Part shown: piece by piece, positions 25,637 through 37,187 of the stretch | How positions within the stretch are numbered: the first letter of the stretch is position 1 | How the letters are laid out: each line of letters begins with the position of its first letter | DNA from: Erigeron canadensis | Lineage: Eukaryota > Streptophyta > Magnoliopsida > Asterales > Asteraceae | Length of the DNA: 64,000 nt | Assembly: GCF_010389155.1 (NCBI RefSeq) | Contig: NC_057767.1 | Location: 3,641,765 to 3,705,764 of the forward strand | Direction: 5' to 3' | Translations under genes and position numbers: made by a program | Notes under the pieces: model-generated | Database searches by the model: none | What the model saw: only the letters and a program-made list of their open reading frames with translations | What the model was told of the DNA's origin: nothing

Positions 25637-25905
25637 ATAAACAACTTAAGTGCCAATGGATAGCTAGCCCAGCGTCATCTCAAACCTTCAATGAAAGCTT
25701 GTTCTTTAAACAATCAAGGTTTAAATTCAAAGGGTTGCCGGTTTTACCCCAAATGCATTCAATGTCGTAGTTGTCGTGTCGTTAAACGATCTATCCGGAG
25801 TTTTCCATGTGAACTACCGTGATGACATTCTGCCCGATGGGTATCAAGACCGGGATGAACATGCTCTGACCGAAAACGAAAGCTAAAAAAAATAAACAAC
25901 TTTAG
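25637..25905 (+). mobile_element. tRNA-derived SINE with 14-bp target duplication
   Basis: The insertion at 25651-25891 is flanked by ATAAACAACTTAAG (25637-25650) and ATAAACAACTTTAG (25892-25905), one mismatch in 14. The head has box-A-like GGATAGCTAGCCCAGCG and box-B-like AGGTTTAAATTCAAAG words, and the 3' end is A-rich (CTAAAAAAA). This is a full-length, somewhat decayed SINE of about 241 bp. Confidence 0.78.
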
Positions 25906-26279
25906 TTAGGGTATCACATTCAAATAATCACAACTCTTTGCTTTAAATATCATATACATATAAACTCATTGTTTATCACGTATATTTGTTTAACCGTGCA
26001 TCACAAATAAATATAATCCATCCGTGCGACGGGTATTAAAATTAGTTAAGATATATATTATTTTATAAAAAAATATCAATCCTTATAACCATTAGCCTAA
26101 AAATTCTCCTAAAATCATATAAATGTGACAAGTGAATTTCACCTAATCTCTTTTCTAATTTTACATTTTGAATTTTCACTTGTCACCATCTTATGAATTA
26201 AGAAGATTTTTAGGCTAATTAATTAGGGGGATTAATCAATTTTCTAATTTATGAAATCAGAACTTATTCATTTATAATA

Positions 26280-26640
26280 CGAGAGAAAGTACCCGCGCGT
26301 TGCGGCGGTGAGATGATAGGGTGATAGGTCATAGAGTATGATAGCCGAATATCTTAGTTGTACGGGTTCTGCCCTCATATTTAAAAATTTGTCGAAAGTA
26401 TATCGAATGACATTTCTAATGAAATAACATGAAATTCTAAGAACACCCATATAATTTTTATAATTTATCGATGTATGGTTTTTGAGATAAAAGATTTTGA
26501 ATGAATTAGATGAATAAAATGATTTATGGAGGAGAGAGAACAAAAAAATGAGTGATTGAGATTTGAAGAGAGAGATGAAAATAAAAGTTGAAAATTGGAA
26601 ATTGGGAATGTAGGACATTAATGTATGGTACATTATGTAT
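26280..26640 (-). mobile_element. Helitron 3' end and body fragment upstream of the second CER3-like gene
   Basis: Read on the minus strand it ends CCGCCGCAACGCGCGGGTACTTTCTCTCG|T: a small hairpin about 10 bp before the terminus, as in Helitrons, although the last bases are CTCG rather than CTAG. The body (26425-26590) is an inverted copy of sequence at 12540-12750. No 5' TC end is seen, so it is probably truncated. It ends about 255 bp before the start codon of the second CER3-like gene. Confidence 0.5.
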
Positions 26641-26784
26641 TATCAACGTGTACATCGTTTGAAATTGAAAGTTGAAAATTGAATGTAAATAACTGGTCAT
26701 CAATTCGGTCCTGCTTTTGCACTTTCATATTTACACATGCAAATATCAGAATTGCTAATTTTACTCTACGTACATCCACAGTGT

Positions 26785-26793
26785 GTATATATA
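26785..26793 (+). promoter_or_regulatory. TATA box of the second CER3-like gene
   Basis: TATATATAG lies 103-111 bp upstream of the ATG at 26896. It would place transcription start near 26815-26825. Confidence 0.5.
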
Positions 26794-26895
26794 GTCCAAG
26801 AACAAACAGGTTTTTGAAACTTAGAGAAAATTGGGTTTTTGGTATACCTTGTTTACTCTTTACATGATTTGATTTCTCATACTTTTTGTTAGAAA

Positions 26896-29800
26896 ATGGA
26901 TACCCCAAAACATCATATCCTCGAAGAAATTGAGATAGATTTCGACGCTGAAAGGGTTTGTCCTTCAGGGGAAATGGGAGCTGCATTGTTTGGTTGGCCA
27001 TGGCAGAATTTGGGCAGTTACAAGGCATGTGTATATATATCTTGATTTGTGTTTTGTAATTGGACTTTATATAACTTGATGTTCTAATAGATTTGAACCT
27101 TGTTTGAACCAGTATATCTTGTTTGGGCCACTTCTTGTTGAGTTCATTTCTTCAACAATCTACGAAACGAGGCAATGTGAGTATAGTTGGTGCATTCATA
27201 TTCTGATCTTGTGTTCGCTAAGAGGAGTTGTACACCAACTATGGAGCTCATTTGATAGCATGCTTTGGCTTAATCGAACTAATCGATTATCTAAAAGAGG
27301 AGTCGATTTTGGTCAAATCGATCGTGAATGGCATTGGTAAGTTGTAGTCCTCTTCCATTTTTGAGAGATTCAGAGGTGTTTTGAAATTGGTTATGATGAT
27401 TTTTAAAACAATATATGGTAATTACCTCTCAATATTCATCATAATGATAATGATAGTATTTATACAGGAATGGTTGTTATAAACTTTTAGCAACTTACGT
27501 GAGAAATTTTTTAAGTTAAATTCATACAAGCTATATAACAAATCAAAAACCATTTTGAATGAAGTGTAAACTTTTTTAAGTATCTAACAAATATTATGAA
27601 CTTAATCAAATTCTTTTCTTTAAGTATGTAGCAAGGGGCTTTTCAAAAAAAAAAAAAATGTAGCAAGGTGCTATCAGGATCGGCCCAATAAGGTTAGTGG
27701 GCCAGGATGTTGATTATTGGCCTTCAGATACAAAACTTAAACTTCTTTGTTTTAGGTTAGATACTGAAAAAAAAAAAAAAAAACAAAACAAAAAGCCCCC
27801 AAAAATTGAGCTTATGTTAAGGGTTTTTCAATTTATTAAGTTTTTATGTTAGATAGTTTAAAAACTTAGTTCTAACAAATAAAATACTTTAAAAACAGTT
27901 CTTTATAATTGGGCTTACATATTGGGCTTATGTTAAAGCTTTTTGTTAGAGCTTCTAAGCCATCCAAAATCGATCCGGCCAGGATAATCAAAAAGATTAC
28001 ACACACAAAACACCAACATATAGCTTTTTATGAAATGACACACCGTATAGATAATTTGGCATCGTTATTCCGTTGATCACAGGGACAACTTCATCATACT
28101 TCAAGCATTCATGGCTTCAATAATCTTATTGATCAACCCTTCAATATTGACCAATCTTCCTACATGGAAAACAAGTGGAATTATTTCTTGCATATTTTTC
28201 CATATTGGGCTTTCGGAACCTTTATATTATTGGCTTCATAAGTTAGGACATTCATCCCATTTCTTCCAACAATATCATTGGCTTCACCATAGTTCTAAAG
28301 TAAACCATCCTTATACAGGTAAAATGTAGATTAATTTAATCATTTATACGTATTTCATTTAATTAAGGTATCGAACTATCCCGCCTAAAAAATGGCTAGG
28401 AGATAATTTAATAAACCTCTCAATTAGCCGTATTACGTTTATTATGATTATAACTACTCACTATCTCTTGTGCGATTTTGCCATTTTTGGTGCAGCTGGG
28501 CATGCAACATTTTTCGAGCATTTACTACTTTGTGTGATTATAGGAGTTCCGATTGCTGGGACTACATTGATCGGACATGGTTCCCTTATCATGTTCTATG
28601 GATATGTTTTGATTTTTGATTTCCTTAGATGTATGGGGCATAGTAATGTCGAAATTGTGCCTCGTTACATTTTTGATAACCTCCCTATATTGAAATATGT
28701 TATTTATACGCCAACGTAAGTTTTTTTTTTTACTGAATTTAATATTTAGAGTTAACTGCATAGCAAGTAACTTAACCAACTTTGGCTTAATTAATTTTTC
28801 CATGATAAAAACTCGGACAAATATCGGCCGACATGGTTACTACTCAGTGATAACTCCATCAAAAAAGGGTGAAAAATCAGTTTGATATGTTTAAAGAATT
28901 GCATTAAAGTTACTTAACATATTTTTAGAATCGTAAGAAATTTTAGTGGTCCTATGAACTAATGAACATCAGAACATGACTTACATATAATTTCAAAGTT
29001 TATAAATAATTTCAAAACTTATTATATTATTTCGCATTCATTCGCCTACAAGGAGTACTCACTGCGAGTACCGATAAACGGATCTTATAACTTTGCCTAC
29101 TACCCTTCAAATTGGCCTATACTAAAAGTTTGCATACCTTAAATCAAAGTTGATTAATTTTATATGCATGTATGTAGCCAATTTAACTACCTAAGAATGA
29201 AGTAGGAAATAAAGATCTAATGATTTGTCTGTTGCATAGATACCATTTTATACACCACAAAGACATGAAGACCAACTTTTGCCTCTTTATGCCTCTCTTT
29301 GATATTTTGGGAAATACAATGAATGAGATTTCGTGGGATCTTCATAGAGAAATAAGTTCAACTCAAGGTATATCCTTTTTTATCATTTAAAAAAAAAAAT
29401 TCATTTACAAGTCTATGAGACCAATTGGGCGAAGTTTGAGAAATTTAGTATGAGAGGTGTTGGGATTTTTTGGGGGTGGAGGGCATAAAGGGCGCATTTA
29501 GTTGTAAAATAACTCTTCTTTTTAATTTTTGTTTTTTATAAAAACATTAAAAACAAAAAATGTGCTCTCATAGTTTTTAGAAGATATAATTTTAAGAAAA
29601 CAGAAAATGTAATTTTTATTTTTCAATGAAAAACTTGAAAACATTTTCACATCTCTAACATGTTTTCTTGTTTTCTAAAAGGAAATTGAAAATACCATTT
29701 TCAAATTATAACACATAAAGTTTTCACTTTGTTTTGGAGAAATAAAAAACCTTTTTAACTTCTACAAAATTAAAAATAAAAAACTTAAAACATTTTTTAC

Positions 29801-32302
29801 AAAGCTTTGACACTATATAAGACTTTTCTTTCGGCCACATAAATTAGAATCTTCAAAGTTTTTTAATTTAAAAAAAAAAACAACCTCGGGAAATATTTAC
29901 CAAAATAGCTTTTGGCACCCTCAACCTTAATCCATTAGAAATCGGTGAAAAATGTAATATCAAATTAATAGCATATCATAACCTCAAGCTAGCTTATACC
30001 CTAGTACTGATGTTTCTATTTGTTCGTGTAGGCAAAAAAGCGAAAGCACCGGAATTTGTGTTTCTTGTACACGGGGTTGATATAAAGTCATCAACGCATG
30101 TTCCGTTATTTTTTCGATCACTATCCTCATGGCCATATAACACAAATATTATTCACTTGCTACTTTGGCCTGCTTCTTTCTTGGCGGCGTTGATCATGTG
30201 GGCTAAATCAAAGACTTGGTTGCTCGCTTTCTTCCATCTTAGAGGAAAATTGCTTCAAACTTGGATTGTGCCACGATGTGGATTCATGGTATATATAGCC
30301 CAAATTTGTGCTCAAACCATACATACTTCATTGTCCATATATATAATAAAAGTAAAGAATTTTGGTTTCGGTACATACTGATTATGTTTTTAATTTATGG
30401 TTGTAGTACTTTTTACCATTCGCGAAAAATGGCATAAATAATCAAATTGAGAAAGCTATACTAAGAGCTGATAGGATTGGTGTCAAGGTTTTAAGTCTCG
30501 CGGCCTTAAACAAGGTTTGTATCTGAATAAGTTATAGATGAAATGATGGCTCAAGTTAATTTTTTTATAATCATTGATCCGCAAATGTCTTAAACTTGGT
30601 CTCCATGATCGTGACTCCAATGTTACATTAGTGTCTCAGCTAGTAGTCCAATACGCTCTTCGTTAGTCTAGTTTGATTTGAATGAGAAATACAACCATCT
30701 AAAAACTCTTGTAATATGGAAATCTTGATGGTTTTACAGAATGAAGCTTTGAATGGAGGTGGGAAACTTTTTGTCACGAAACTTCCGGATCTTAAAGTTC
30801 ATGTAGTCCATGGAAATACATTGACCGCAGCCGTTATTCTCAATGAGATTCCTCAAGATGTGAAAGAGGTGTTCTTAACAGGAGCTACTTCTAAGCTTGG
30901 AAGAGCCATTGCCCTTTATTTAACTCGTCGTAAAGTTAAAGTCATGGTATGTTCCTTGAAACAAATTTGGTCGTTTCTAATTACTTTTATAGGCATAAAT
31001 TACCCATAAATTGGTATATGTGGTCGGTTTGGGTTATGTTTTGTCACCCACCCAATGGGGTTGGTGGCTCATTTGTAAAGTACTACTGTCCTAGTACCTT
31101 GAGTTCATCAACACGTATTCGAGACCCACTCACCACAATTATGGGGTTGTGATAATTTGGGATATATTCAGAAGTCCTAAGTTCAATCTTAGGCAGTCTG
31201 TGTAGTTTGAGAGTAGCAGTAGGATAGTTTGCAGTTAAAAATTTTTTTTCATCATTGCAGGTAAAAGTGTTTGGGTTATGTTTGTATTATCGCTAGCTGT
31301 TAAAATGAGGCAAATCCAAATAATAAATCATATAGGAAACTTATTGAAATTCAAACAATTTACATTTTCAAGGGCCCTATTTTAAATGCAAACAGGTTCC
31401 TAAATAACATTATGCAACTGCAAACTGATAACTAAAAAACATGGAGTTTGTAAAATTTGGTTCTGGTCAACCCGACCCAACCTTAAAGAGTTGCCCATTG
31501 TTGCCTGAACCCATTTTGACCCGTTAAGTAGTGTGTTTGCCATATTGACCACCAAGTACTATTCGCCTTCATAAACTTTAACCTTCGTGTGGGTGACTAA
31601 ATTTTGGTGCAGATGCTTACCGAATCCACTGAAAGATTTACAAGAATTCAGAAAGAAGCTCCACTAGAAAGCCAAAGCTCTTTGGTGCAAGTCACCAAGT
31701 ATCAAGAAGCTAAACATTGCAAGGTTAGATTGTGTTCAATTTCATTGAATTTTCTTGTTAGAAAAAGGTCATTTTGCAATATAGTAAATCATTTTTATTT
31801 TTATTTTGGTCTACATGATTTTAACTAGACATGGATTCTGGGTAAATGGGCTACACCAAGTGAGCAAAGATGGGCACCACCAGGAACTCATTTTCATCAA
31901 TTTGTGCTTCCACCGGTGTTCGAATTCAGAAGAGATTGCACATATGGTAAGATGGCTGCCATGAGGCTTCCAGATGATGTTCAAGACCTTGGCTTCTGTG
32001 AGGTACTGTTAAAAAAGACAGAACAACCCTTATAGGTCAGATAACTAAGTGCTTAAAGAACAGACTGTCGCAACTTGATATTGAATGTGAAATTTGTGGG
32101 TCGTTTTGAGCTTTAATAAATGACTAGCGGTTTTTTCTTTTGGCAGTACAAAATGGAAAGAGGTGTGGTGCACGCTTGTCATGCAGGCGGGATAGTTCAT
32201 CTACTTGAAGGTTGGAGCCACCATGAAGTTGGCGCGGTCGATGTGGTCCAGATTGATTTGGTATGGGAAGCAGCTCTGAGACATGGGTTCAAACCTGTTT
32301 GA
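26896..32302 (+). CDS. CER3/WAX2-like wax alkane-forming protein, copy 2 (11 exons, 649 aa)
   Basis: A tandem paralogue of the gene at 17082 with the same exon plan and phases. Exons: 26896-27024, 27113-27336, 28083-28318, 28496-28715, 29240-29367, 30032-30288, 30407-30514, 30740-30946, 31613-31723, 31829-32002, 32147-32302. They total 1950 nt, open throughout; exon 3 has one extra codon relative to copy 1. The histidine motifs HKLGH, HWLHH and HFIHH are kept, as are [22 protein letters not shown] and [12 protein letters not shown]. By hand count exon 8 keeps 59 of 69 residues of copy 1 and exon 11 keeps 45 of 51. Intron 1 again starts with GC (AAG|GCATGT); introns 2, 5 and 8 are much longer than in copy 1. 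The family role is an ER-membrane partner of CER1 in cuticular alkane synthesis; subfunction between the copies is not visible from sequence. Confidence 0.93.
31065..31260 (+). repeat. Possible SINE-like sequence in intron 8 of copy 2
   Basis: A GGCTCATTTGTAAAG word followed by GTATTCGAGACCC is spaced like polymerase III A and B boxes. No target duplication was found, so this is weak. Confidence 0.25.
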
Positions 32303-33022
32303 AGTTGTCTTTCTTAGAAGATATCTGTTTATTGTAGAATAATTACTTCAAAACTTCCATCTTTACCTTTTCTTGGTATTCTTTCTATATCATAAAAGTT
32401 GAAGCATTTTTGTTTGGTTTGTTTCTTACTTTTCCACAACCATTCCATATGTAAAAATTGCATGGGTGTCAAAAAAAAAAAATAACTAGTGAAAACTAGA
32501 TTGTAATTTTTTGCGTGAAGTTAATTGTCACATACTTGAACTAGCCGCTAATTTTCCTTTAACAATCAATACATGCTTAAACCAAATTTTGACCTCTGAA
32601 TCACTTCTTTGTACCTTATTATCATCATAAGTCATATGATATCATAAACCAAATAATTATCCCTCTTTTGTCATATATTTTCTTTTTTTTATTTAATATA
32701 TTTAATAATTAAGAACTTTATGAGTTAAATTTCATGTTTTTTTTATTTAATAAACTAAAATAACCACCAATTAGCTATTTTTTACTTAATCCATAAAAAC
32801 ATTTTTCACACATTCAGCCAGTTCATTACATTCATAATTTTATATAAGATTCATTTCATTACATTCATAATTTTATATAAGATTCATCGCTTTATATCTT
32901 CCATGATTATTTTCGTCATTCTCTTTATGTTTTCTTTAATCTTATTTCTTTCCATTGCGTTTCTATTATTCTGAAAATAAACTCGACAATATACGGATAA
33001 TCTCTTTCTCTTTCTAAATTCA
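32303..33022. other. 3' flank of the second CER3-like gene, no gene seen
   Basis: AT-rich. It includes a short direct duplication of CATTTCATTACATTCATAAT-like sequence (32820-32885) and homopolymer runs. Nothing else is recognised. Confidence 0.4.
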
Positions 33023-33031
33023 TTGTTTAAT

Positions 33032-33465
33032 GAGAAAATCACATGATTAGCCAAATTTCATTGCGATTATATAAGATTAGCCAAGTTTTTTTGAATTTTC
33101 ACAAAATAGCCAACAAAATCGCAATTAACTGACAAAATCGCAATGAGATCTTCAAAATCCCAATAAGATTAATGAAATCGCAACGAGATTCCTAGAATCG
33201 CAACGAGATTACGAGAATCGCTATTCGATTATTCTGCATAATCTCTATGAGATTATTCTACAGAATCTCTACGAGATTATCAGAATCACATAGAGATTAT
33301 CATAATCGCATTGCGATATTTAGAATCTCGTTACAATTTTACAGAATCTCGTTGCGATATTGAAGTTCTCATTACGATTTTGTAAATCTCATTGCGATTT
33401 TGTTGGTTATTTTGTGAAAATCCAAAAAAAACTTAGACTCCTATTTGGCTAATGTGGTGATTCTC
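33032..33465. mobile_element. 434-bp foldback element with internal word repeats, 9-bp target duplication
   Basis: TTGTTTAAT lies on both sides (33023-33031 and 33466-33474). The termini GAGAAAATCACATGATTAGCC and (inverted) GAGAATCACCACATTAGCC continue into long arms. The interior is a run of about 15 variants of AATCGCAACGAGATT, mirrored as AATCTCGTTGCGAT on the other arm. The 9-bp duplication suggests a Mutator-type transposase. Confidence 0.85.
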
Positions 33466-33474
33466 TTGTTTAAT

Positions 33475-34480
33475 AACACTGTTAAATATACTATTAAAAA
33501 TCTCACGAATTTATGTTTAAAAAAAATAAACAACTTCACAAAGGGTAATGATTAATCCTCCTAATTGTTTAGCCTAAAAATCCTTCTAATTAATAGGATC
33601 GTGACATATGAAAAATCAGAAGATGAGATTAGAAAAGAGAATTAATGAATTATATGTGTTAACAAATGGATATATTAAAAAAAATTTTAAGGGAATTGGT
33701 TAAGAGGTTTTATCATTTTACTTTCATAAATTCAAAGGACTTAGTACTACACAAATACTTATCGCAGAGGTACAACAGAACGGCAAAATCTAAATAAAAT
33801 AAAAAAAAAAGTGAGAAACACAAAGAGGGCTTTTCTTCCACAGTCGCTGTGATTTAAATCCTATAGATACAAAAAATGTAAGCAATTTTCTTCTCAATTT
33901 TCAGCATCCAATAAAGTTTCAAGATTTTGAAAACCCAAATCAGTTTTGCCTTTCTTGAATCTCAATTTTTGGTGGGGATTCATTAATTTTGAAAACCCAA
34001 TGCGACTTCGTTTTTTGAGGTTGGTTTTCTGTAAAGTTGATTATTTTGATGTTTTGAAGCTTTAAATGTTGTGAAGTTATAATTTTTGTTTGTTATACTG
34101 CATTTTTTGTTGTGAGTAACTGAGAATGTTGTGATTATATAATTGTGGGTTTTTTATATTTTGGTTTTTTCTTTTGTAATTAAAAAATGATGGATTTTTT
34201 GTGATAAATGGGATCAAAGTTCGGATTTTGATGTTGTTAAATTTGTATTTAATTTATTTTTTTTATAATTGGGTTTTTGGAGGGAAAGTGTATATTGTGA
34301 GTTAGGAACTACAAATCATATTAGGGTTATTTTTTGTGTTTTTTAATGATATGTTTTGGTTATTCGTATTCCGGGTTGTTGATAATTGGGCTGAATTTAG
34401 TTGGGATTTTGGTTTTATTGTGTGAAGTAAAAAAAAATTGGGAAATTTGTGAGTGTTTTATGGAATTTTTGAATTAAGAA
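33475..34480 (+). other. Probable former 5' region of the SAGA-subunit pseudogene
   Basis: From about 33800 the sequence looks like a leader exon (CACAGTCGCTGTGATTTAAATCC) followed by a T-rich intron-like stretch up to the old ATG at 34481. This suggests a genomic duplicate rather than a processed copy. No coding frame is seen. Confidence 0.3.
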
Positions 34481-35584
34481 ATGCAACCACCAGAGCAGCA
34501 TTAATGGATTAATCTTGTCGAGTTGAAAAGTGAGATAATTAGAAAGCTTGGACCAGAAAGATCAAAACAATATTTTGATTACTTGAATAAGTATTTTGAG
34601 TTTGAAGTTAAGAAAGGGTGAGTATGATAAACTTTGTGTAAGGACTGTTAGGAGAGATGGTATTCAGCTTCATAATCAGTTAATATGTTGTGTTTTTAGG
34701 AATACGCAGGGAAAGGACCGGTTGGAAGCAAGAAATCATTGGCTGGAATTTACCATCAAAATGGGTCGCTACCGGTTGTAACACATGGTTCTTCCTGTTC
34801 ATTGGCTTTACCAAATGGAGATGTTTTAGCTCCTTTGCCAAGACAGGCGAGAACTACAGTTTGTGAATGAAAAGTTGGAGACCGTAAAAGTGCTATCGTG
34901 CCAAATGAGAACACAAATTAGTCATCTTCTCATCATCTATCCCGCATGGGGATGATTTTACTACTTTTGAGAACGAGGATCCGTCTAACTCCTGATACTC
35001 GAAGGCCAGTGCATCATCATCAAGAACTCATACAACAAGGGAAATTGTTGGGTAGAAAAGACAGAAAAGGGCTACCTAGCAGGAATATGCTACATGCTCC
35101 ACTTGGAATTCCTTATTGCCCAGTAAGTATAGGTGGGGGCCCGCAAGCCCTCAATTAGTAGTAAATTTTGCTGGTGTATTGGACACTAACAGTTTATCAC
35201 ATACAACAACATTGAAGGCACGTATGCAGGCAGTTGCTGCATCACATGGCCTTCAAGGCGTGTCAATGGATTGTGCCAATGCACTCAATAATGGATTGGA
35301 CATATATTAAAGGGTTTGTCGGTTTGACACAGTCTTGTTGTGTACTTAATAGGACACAGTCCGGGTCAGGGTCAGGGCATGAGCCAACTAAGAATTGCCC
35401 GGCTCATTGTAGGATCCTAAATGGTGTGAGACCCGCTTATCATTATCAAATGCAATTACATGAATCAAAGCTGCCTATTATTTTGCTAGACTTTAGAGTT
35501 GCCATGGAGTTGAACCCCGGGCAGCTTGGAGAAGACTGGCCCATACTGCTCAAGAAGATATGTGCTCATGCTTCTGAGGAATGA
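34481..35584 (+). pseudogene. Decayed SAGA subunit gene (TADA1/Hfi1-like)
   Basis: The N-terminal part resembles the plant transcriptional adaptor-1/Hfi1 family (PF12767): MQPPEQ, then ELKSEIIRKLGPERSKQYFDYL, and LHNQLI in another frame. The C-terminal part is the best preserved: LQGVSMDCANALNNGLD, then LLDFRVAMELNPGQLGEDWP near 35484-35545, ending at TGA 35582-35584. It is broken by TAA at 34502-34504 (codon 8), by stops near 34618 with a change of frame, and by several further shifts around 34870-35160. The intact protein would be a core subunit of the SAGA histone acetyltransferase co-activator in the nucleus; this copy cannot encode it. No intron is evident within the coding part. Confidence 0.72.
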
Positions 35585-37184
35585 CATGAATTTGTGATCT
35601 AACATTGTTGTATCTCATGTGGGTGTGCGGTGTTTTATGGATTGAAGATTGTAGGGCTGGTCAATGAATAGTGAAATTATTGTTCATGGCCCATAACTGC
35701 CTTGTCCATCGAAAGTAACACCACATTTGTCAGCGACCAACCAGCAGAGGGTTAACAAATGCAGTATTTGGTTGCTCTGTTGTATGATTAGCATAATTTT
35801 TTGTTTTTACTGTAATTTAGATTTTAGCTAATCAGGTAATCTAAAACAGTTTTGCAGGAATAATTTGTGCAGCTCAGTACTCAGTAAAGTTGAAATCGCA
35901 TGATCAGATGTTTCTTGTGTATGTATTTTCAGCTCTAAGCATTGATTGAAATATTGAATTTAAGCAACATATTCTACTTTTAACTGCATGCATTTCTTAA
36001 TTAGGATAAAAGCTTCATTAATAGTTGAACTACAAGTTGCATAGTTTTTGCTAGGATTGAATTTCTTTGAGTTGATCAAAGTGTCTTTAGACATTTTTTT
36101 CTTACTCAATGCATAAAATGGCTTGTAGAGAGATTTAGTGCCTGATGTTCAAGTTACTTTTGCTTCTCGCTCTCTTATTATGAGTTTGAATTATATGTTT
36201 TGGTGATGTTACCTTTTTGCAGGTGCTTGGATTTCCTTTCGTACTTTTTAGTCATGAATTCTGTAGTTCTGTCCAACTATAGAGCAGATGCATCTCAACC
36301 AGCTGTTAGATGGTATGTATTTTCCATGCTTATTGATCATATGATCGAGAATGGATTTTTCTCTATGGACCTATTATGTTAGAATTTATATTTATGGTTG
36401 TCACTGTAGTACGGTAACATTGTTGTTATGTGACCTCATTATAAAATGTTCAACATAAAGCTATAGTCACACTATTCAGTTGATCATTACATTTCGATAT
36501 CATATTAGCCATGATATGCATGTTACATTTTCTATATACTAGTCTTTTTGATGAAATGTTTTTCTATGTCGAGCGACTTTTTCTTTTCGTATACTTTTTT
36601 TTTAGAAAGGCTGGGACTACTACACCTGTAACCTCATTTTATTTACACCTTTTTGTCTCGGTCGAGAATTAAACCCACAACCTTTTGCCTTTTGGTCAAG
36701 TGACTGTGTTTTAGCTCGTTACATCAGTTTCACTTATAGGCTGATAATAAAAAGATGATGCCATTGTGGATGTGCTCAAGTTCTTTACACCAACCTTTTT
36801 TCTGCGTAATTCTTTTTTTTTTCTGTTAGGATTCCTATCATAAAGACATTATTATTATGAAATATATTTATAAAATGTTAAACACAGAATCATAGTCATG
36901 TGACTCATTGTTAAAATCCGAAGACCATATAAACACTAGATATAGATTTTGCATGTTCTATATATTTACCTTTTTATATTCATATTACTAAGTGACTATG
37001 TTTTTTATCACTTTCATCTGAAGCCAGATTAAAAATCTTAGATACAATCTTGTTCCTCTTCTGTTTGGATTAATGATAGAAACCAGACTTGAGTATGTTA
37101 TGTGCCACTATCACAAAATATAAAAATCTTAGCAACAAATGTGGATGTTCATAAGTAGTTGAACCACGTAAATACTATCTTGAC
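35585..37184 (+). other. Gene-free stretch with one exon-like segment
   Basis: At 36223-36312 a segment preceded by TTTTTGCAG and followed by GTATGTATTT stays open (it includes NYRADASQPAVR). I could not match it to a family or to a neighbouring exon. The rest is AT-rich. At 36601-36730 there is a stretch with SINE-like words. Confidence 0.25.
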
Positions 37185-37187
37185 TTA

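Noticed and set aside
26633..27028. 131-codon minus-strand ORF
   Set aside because: Overlaps exon 1 of the second CER3-like gene and has no recognisable feature.
33100..33400. CRISPR-like regular repeats
   Set aside because: Variable words without spacers, palindromically arranged inside a transposable element with a 9-bp target duplication, in a plant genome.
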